In this document: positions 60,789 through 64,000 of the stretch, one piece after another
Position numbering within the stretch: position 1 is the first letter of the stretch
Layout: every line of letters starts with the position of its first letter
DNA from: Rhodococcus qingshengii JCM 15477
GTDB taxonomy: Bacteria > Actinomycetota > Actinomycetes > Mycobacteriales > Mycobacteriaceae
Length of the DNA stretch: 64,000 bases
Assembly (NCBI RefSeq): GCF_023221595.1
Contig: NZ_CP096567.1
Location: forward strand, 372,001-436,000
Direction: 5' to 3'
Position numbers and translations under genes: made by a program
Notes under the pieces: generated by a model
What the model was told of the DNA's origin: nothing
Seen by the model: only the letters and a program-made list of their open reading frames with translations
The model's database searches: none

Positions 60789-62093
60789 TCAGGCGACCTC
60801 CGTTTCGCTTGATTCGTCGGGCTCAGCGGGTGAGATGTCGATGGGTCGTTCGAGCAGCTTGCCTTTGTGGAACACCGCGCCGGCACGGACCAGCGCGACC
60901 AGATGGGGGGCGTTGACCGCCCGCCAGCGGGCTTGTGCGGCGTCGATCAGCTTGTAGGCCATGGCAATCCCCGCTGCGCGTGACCCAGGGCCCTTGGTGA
61001 CCTTGGTTCGCAACCGCACGGTCGCAAACGTCGATTCGATCGGATTCGTAGTGCGCAAGTGGATCCAGTGCTCGGCCGGGTACCGGTAGAACTCCAGGAG
61101 CACGTCGGCGTCGTCGACGATCTTGGCGACCGCCTTGGGGTACTTCGCGCCGTAATCTACCTCGAAGGCCTTGATCGCGACCTGGGCCTTGTCGATGTCC
61201 TCGGCGTTGTAGATTTCCCGCATCGCCGCGGTCGCACCTGGATGAGCCGACTTGGGCAGCGCAGCAAGCACATTGGCCTGCTTGTGAAACCAGCAGCGCT
61301 GTTCACGGGTATCCGGAAACACCTCCCGCAGTGCCTTCCAGAACCCCAGCGCCCCATCACCGACGGCCAGCACCGGGGCGGTCATCCCGCGGCGTCGGCA
61401 TGAGCGCAGCAGATCAGCCCACGACTCTGTGGACTCCCGGAACCCATCGGTGAGCGCGACGAGCTCCTTGCGGCCGTCGGCGCGGACGCCGATCATCACG
61501 AGCAAGCACAGCTTCTCCTGCTCCAGGCGGACCTTGAGATGGATGCCGTCGACCCATAGGTACACGAAATCGGTGCCCGAGAGATCCCGGTCGGCGAAGG
61601 CCTTCGCCTCGTCCTGCCATTGCGCGGTCAGCCGGGTGATCGTCGAGGCCGACAGCCCGGCACCAGTGCCGAGGAACTGCTCCAACGCCGCACCGAAGTC
61701 GCCGCTGGACAGCCCGTGCAGGTACAGCAGCGGCAACACCTCGGTCATCTGCGGGGACTTGCGTGACCACGCCGGCAGGATCGCCGAGGAAAACCGTTGC
61801 CGTTCACCGGTCTCGGCGTCGACACGGCGGTCGTTGACCCGCGGTGCGGTCACCGTCACCGCCCCCGCCGCGGTGAGCACGTCACGCTCGTGGTGATAGC
61901 CGTTGCGGACCACCAGCCGCCGGCCGTGCTCATCGAGATGCTCGGCGAACTGCTCGATGTATGCGGCGACTTCGGCGGCCAACGCCGCCGCGAGCATCTG
62001 CCGGGCACCGTCGCGAACGATCTCGTCAAGCAACGACCGACCAACACCGCTGTCGTCGTTGGAGGATTGCTGATCCTGAACTACCGTGAGCAT
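60789..62093 (-). CDS. IS256-family transposase, intact
   Basis: A 434-aa mutator-type DDE transposase. Regions are the N-terminal RNGYHHERDVLTAAGAVTVT with PRVNDRRVD, the first Asp in FVYLWVDGIHLKVRLEQEKL, the second in APVLAVGDGALGFWKALREV, the CWFHKQANVLAALPKSAHPG motif, and the Glu region TTNPIESTFATVRLRTKVTK. Length is normal and no frameshift is visible. Two decayed IS256 relics exist at 12.4 and 16.4 kb. Its transcription runs into the VKOR gene. Confidence 0.93.
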   Translation of the reverse strand: MLTVVQDQQSSNDDSGVGRSLLDEIVRDGARQMLAAALAAEVAAYIEQFAEHLDEHGRRLVVRNGYHHERDVLTAAGAVTVTAPRVNDRRVDAETGERQRFSSAILPAWSRKSPQMTEVLPLLYLHGLSSGDFGAALEQFLGTGAGLSASTITRLTAQWQDEAKAFADRDLSGTDFVYLWVDGIHLKVRLEQEKLCLLVMIGVRADGRKELVALTDGFRESTESWADLLRSCRRRGMTAPVLAVGDGALGFWKALREVFPDTREQRCWFHKQANVLAALPKSAHPGATAAMREIYNAEDIDKAQVAIKAFEVDYGAKYPKAVAKIVDDADVLLEFYRYPAEHWIHLRTTNPIESTFATVRLRTKVTKGPGSRAAGIAMAYKLIDAAQARWRAVNAPHLVALVRAGAVFHKGKLLERPIDISPAEPDESSETEVA

Positions 62094-62178
62094 GGGCGTA
62101 CCTTCCCGAACCAGCGCGCCAACGCCGGTCCTGATCAGAGCTGATGGAATTTCAGATCATTCCCGGGAAGGTGCGCCC
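62094..62178. repeat. Long dyad in the IS256 leader
   Basis: GGGCGTACCTTCCCG (62094-62108) pairs with CGGGAAGGTGCGCCC (62164-62178), 14 of 15 positions, across 55 bp. It lies directly before the transposase start and may protect against read-through transcription by hiding the start. Confidence 0.55.
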
Positions 62179-62330
62179 ACTCACGCCGCCTCGCCGAGAA
62201 CCATCCACAGGTTCTGATCATTGCTCAGTGAGAATCCATCCGACGACATAGGGGGAGCACACTTTCGGGGCCGAGTCGACAGTCGGAGGTATACCAGTGT
62301 CGACGTGGGCACCGCGTGCTCCCGTTGATG

Positions 62331-62987
62331 TCATTGGGCCAGCGCTGCGTCGATGCGAGCGGTGAGATCGTCATATGTCGGCATGGACGGCAACTGGACG
62401 CCGTTGAGGAACAGCGTCGGTGTGCCCTGCACGCCCAGGTCGATACCTTCGTTGAAGTCCCCTTCGACACGCTCTGCGACTGCGGGATCATTCATATCTG
62501 CTTCGAAGGTCGCCATGTCGAGTCCCAGATCCTGGGCGAACGTACGGAAGAGGGCTACTTGAGATTCGGACGACTCGCCCCACTGGGTCTGCGTGTCGTA
62601 CATTCGCTGGTACATCTCCACGAACTTCCCTTGCCTGGACGACGCTTCGACGACTCGCGCCGCGAGTCGACTGTTCGTGTGACTGGGAATGGGGAAGTAC
62701 CGTACACCGAACGTGATGCGGTCAGCGTACTCAGCACGTATCCGCTCCATCGTCGGATACATCGCCAGGCATGCCTCGCACTCGAAGTCGAGGAATTCGA
62801 CCAGAACGACATCGTTGTCCGGCGCAGAGGAAAGTAGATGCGTGTCGTCGCGAAGAACCGATGCGTCCGAAGCGCTGGCGCTGTTTGTCTCCCTCCCGCT
62901 GCGGTTGCCGAGCAACAGCGCGCCGAGGACGACAGCGAAGACAGCTATCAGGGCTATCGAGAATTTCGCGTTGGTGGTCAACTTCAT
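62331..62987 (-). CDS. DsbA-like thiol-disulfide oxidoreductase, membrane-anchored
   Basis: A 218-aa thioredoxin-fold protein with an N-terminal membrane anchor (FSIALIAVFAVVLGALLLGN). The active site is LDFECEACLAMYP (CxxC as CEAC), and the cis-Pro loop is GVQGTPTLFLNGVQLPS. It introduces disulfides into exported proteins. ATG 62987 follows GGCGGATCC. VKOR, its natural electron partner, lies downstream in the same direction but is now separated by the IS256 element. BlaI-type operator 5 lies 67 bp upstream. Confidence 0.9.
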   Translation of the reverse strand: MKLTTNAKFSIALIAVFAVVLGALLLGNRSGRETNSASASDASVLRDDTHLLSSAPDNDVVLVEFLDFECEACLAMYPTMERIRAEYADRITFGVRYFPIPSHTNSRLAARVVEASSRQGKFVEMYQRMYDTQTQWGESSESQVALFRTFAQDLGLDMATFEADMNDPAVAERVEGDFNEGIDLGVQGTPTLFLNGVQLPSMPTYDDLTARIDAALAQ

Positions 62988-63053
62988 GGATCCGCCTACC
63001 TGGTCGGTGTTCGTCGATGCGTGCAACCTTCCGGCCACCACACAGCCCTGAAT

Positions 63054-63068
63054 ACTATGCAACATAGT
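63054..63068. promoter_or_regulatory. BlaI-type operator 5 (best match)
   Basis: ACTAT-GCAAC-ATAGT; the symmetry extends to TACTATG-CAA-CATAGTA, perfect. It lies between the divergent dsbA-like and copC genes (67 and 91 bp from their starts). Confidence 0.75.
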
Positions 63069-63158
63069 AGTCGGAGGTATTGTCTCAGCGAAGTGCGGTG
63101 TGCATCGATCGCCGGACTCCGCACCTCGATGGTGTGAGCCGAGTAGGAGGAACAGATT

Positions 63159-63713
63159 TTGAGGCGTGCAATGGTTGTGCTGCTGGTGGCTGCGGGGTGT
63201 GCGCTCATAAGCGCAGGCACCGCGCAAGCACACAGTGCACTGGTCGGATCGACTCCATCCGCCGACGCAGTTCTCGACACTGCGCCGAGTTCGGTGGAAT
63301 TGGTTTTCAATCAGGAGATTCAGACGAGTTTCGCGAACGTGACCGTCAGTGCGGCCGACGGGACGCAGGTCGGAGCCGGGGAGCCGTCGGTGCAGGGAGA
63401 GCGCGTTTCTCTCGTGACGACCGGTCAGATGTCGTCTGGCACTTACACCGTTGGTTACCGGGTGATCTCTGAGGACGGACACCCGATCACGGGGTCGTAC
63501 TCCTTCACCTTGAACGCGGCGAAGAACAATGCGGCGCCGCTTCCCGGAGGTGCAACACCTCCGGCAACTGTTGCGCCGTCGGCGGCGACCGCCGATGCCG
63601 ACTCCGACGACGGATCCCCACTGTTGTTGCCGATTCTCGGTGGCGCAGTGGCAATCCTGTTCGTGATCGGGATGGTCATCGTTCTCCGCGGAGACAAGCG
63701 CTCGAAGCGCTGA
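63159..63713 (+). CDS. copC: CopC-domain copper-binding protein, membrane-anchored
   Basis: A 184-aa exported protein. The signal peptide ends AGTAQAHSALVGSTPSADA, which places His as the first mature residue, the N-terminal Cu(II) ligand of CopC. The second ligand region is RVISEDGHPITGSYSFTL (D..H). A Pro/Ala/Asp spacer and a C-terminal membrane helix (LLLPILGGAVAILFVIGMVI) anchor it. Start TTG 63159 fits the GGAGGAAC ribosome site 8 nt upstream. It is followed by a CtaG-type gene, consistent with copper handling for the oxidase. Confidence 0.9.
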   Translation: MRRAMVVLLVAAGCALISAGTAQAHSALVGSTPSADAVLDTAPSSVELVFNQEIQTSFANVTVSAADGTQVGAGEPSVQGERVSLVTTGQMSSGTYTVGYRVISEDGHPITGSYSFTLNAAKNNAAPLPGGATPPATVAPSAATADADSDDGSPLLLPILGGAVAILFVIGMVIVLRGDKRSKR

Positions 63714-63755
63714 GATGTTACAACACAGTACGAGCGGGGAGGGACCACGTAGGTG

Positions 63756-64000
63756 ATGGACTGGATACGTTTACCCGAGGCCGTGCCTTCGTTCGGAGCA
63801 ATGGTGGGGTGGGCGCCGCAGCCGCTCCCGGTCCTACCACTGATCGGAGTCCTACTGGCAGCGTGGTATGGCTGGGGTGTCTACCGGGTGACGTCTTCCG
63901 GTCGGGTGTGGCCGTGGACGAGGACGGCCAGCTTCCTCTTCGGCTGTATATTGCTGATCCTGGTCACGGGGCTCGCCGTCGAGGGCTACGGGTACGAACT
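63756..64000 (+). CDS. CtaG/Caa3-type cytochrome oxidase assembly protein (5' part)
   Basis: The frame runs off the window. The first 81 residues include MDWIRLPEAVPSFGAMVGWA, PLPVLPLIGVLLAAWYGWGV and ASFLFGCILLILVTGLAVEG, matching the start of a CtaG/Caa3-type membrane protein. GTG 63753 is an alternative start. A degenerate BlaI-type dyad (ATGTT-ACAAC-ACAGT, 63715-63729) lies in the gap after copC. Full assignment needs the missing sequence. Confidence 0.7.
   Translation, partial: MDWIRLPEAVPSFGAMVGWAPQPLPVLPLIGVLLAAWYGWGVYRVTSSGRVWPWTRTASFLFGCILLILVTGLAVEGYGYE

Larger units (their letters stand above)
60769..62213 (-). mobile_element. IS256-family insertion sequence
   Basis: The left end is ACCTGTGGATG at 60770-60780 and its inverse is at 62202-62212. 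The element contains one intact transposase gene and a long dyad in its leader. Its exact ends and the usual 8-9 bp target duplication could not be confirmed. Confidence 0.6.

Noticed and set aside
1..64000. CRISPR arrays, tRNA/rRNA genes, replication origin
   Set aside because: No regularly spaced repeats, cloverleaf-like sequence, rRNA stretch or replication/partition gene was seen on reading.

Overview
The window is high-GC actinobacterial DNA, most likely from Rhodococcus or a close relative. The signs are a TCGAAC-N4-GTTCGA LexA box in front of an ImuA'-type gene, a fused CopD/CtaG protein, an MT0933-type antitoxin-like protein, actinobacterial IS families, and GTG/TTG starts with overlapping stops. 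The density of insertion sequences, a tandem recombinase pair, metal-resistance blocks and duplicated housekeeping-type genes (ctaD, lspA) suggests a large plasmid or genomic island. No replication genes, tRNA, rRNA or CRISPR were seen.

Region 1 (0-16.3 kb) is catabolic. It holds a fused indolepyruvate ferredoxin oxidoreductase with a broken ACT-domain partner, an acyl-CoA synthetase, an enoyl-CoA hydratase, an MHS-type permease, a decayed second acyl-CoA synthetase, a type II haloacid dehalogenase, a FadR-type GntR regulator, a FlK-like thioesterase and a second MFS permease. Four copies of an AGTGG-N5-CCACT-like dyad lie before the permeases, the thioesterase and the GntR gene, so the regulator probably controls the whole set.

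Region 2 (10.8-27.8 kb, overlapping the first) is mobile DNA. It has an IS630 element with TA target duplication, relics of IS110, IS256, IS30 and IS6, a scrap of IMP dehydrogenase, a small TetR/SnoaL-like pair, and an IS3 element split by two separate IS30-family insertions whose ends and 3-bp duplications can be read. A coupled pair of large tyrosine recombinases (Tn554 TnpA/TnpB-like) closes the region.

Region 3 (27.9-36.1 kb) looks like an undescribed MerR regulon. Four sites of the form AACTCTAC-N12-GTAGAGTT precede two SulP permeases, a GT87 mannosyltransferase and an acyltransferase/GtrA/small-membrane-protein operon. A MerR-family gene sits in the middle. The SulP paralogs share an almost identical 3' segment, which suggests gene conversion.

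Region 4 (36.1-47.2 kb) carries a TetR/DHA2 efflux pair, a DNA ligase relic, an SRAP (HMCES-like) gene, an SOS-box imuA' without imuB, and an arsenic-type island: two flavoproteins, an MFS exporter and an ArsR-GNAT fusion resembling ArsN1.

Region 5 (47.6-64 kb) concerns copper and the cell envelope: a multicopper oxidase/ZIP/Rieske/YwaF operon, a CDF/LspA pair, CopD-CtaG, an M23 peptidase, BlaI/M56 regulators, CtaD, an antitoxin-like small protein, VKOR, DsbA, CopC and the start of a CtaG-type gene. Five ACTAT-N5-ATAGT dyads precede these units, so the BlaI-type repressor likely runs a copper, respiration and disulfide regulon. An IS256 copy has landed between dsbA and VKOR and appears to have cut the VKOR start.
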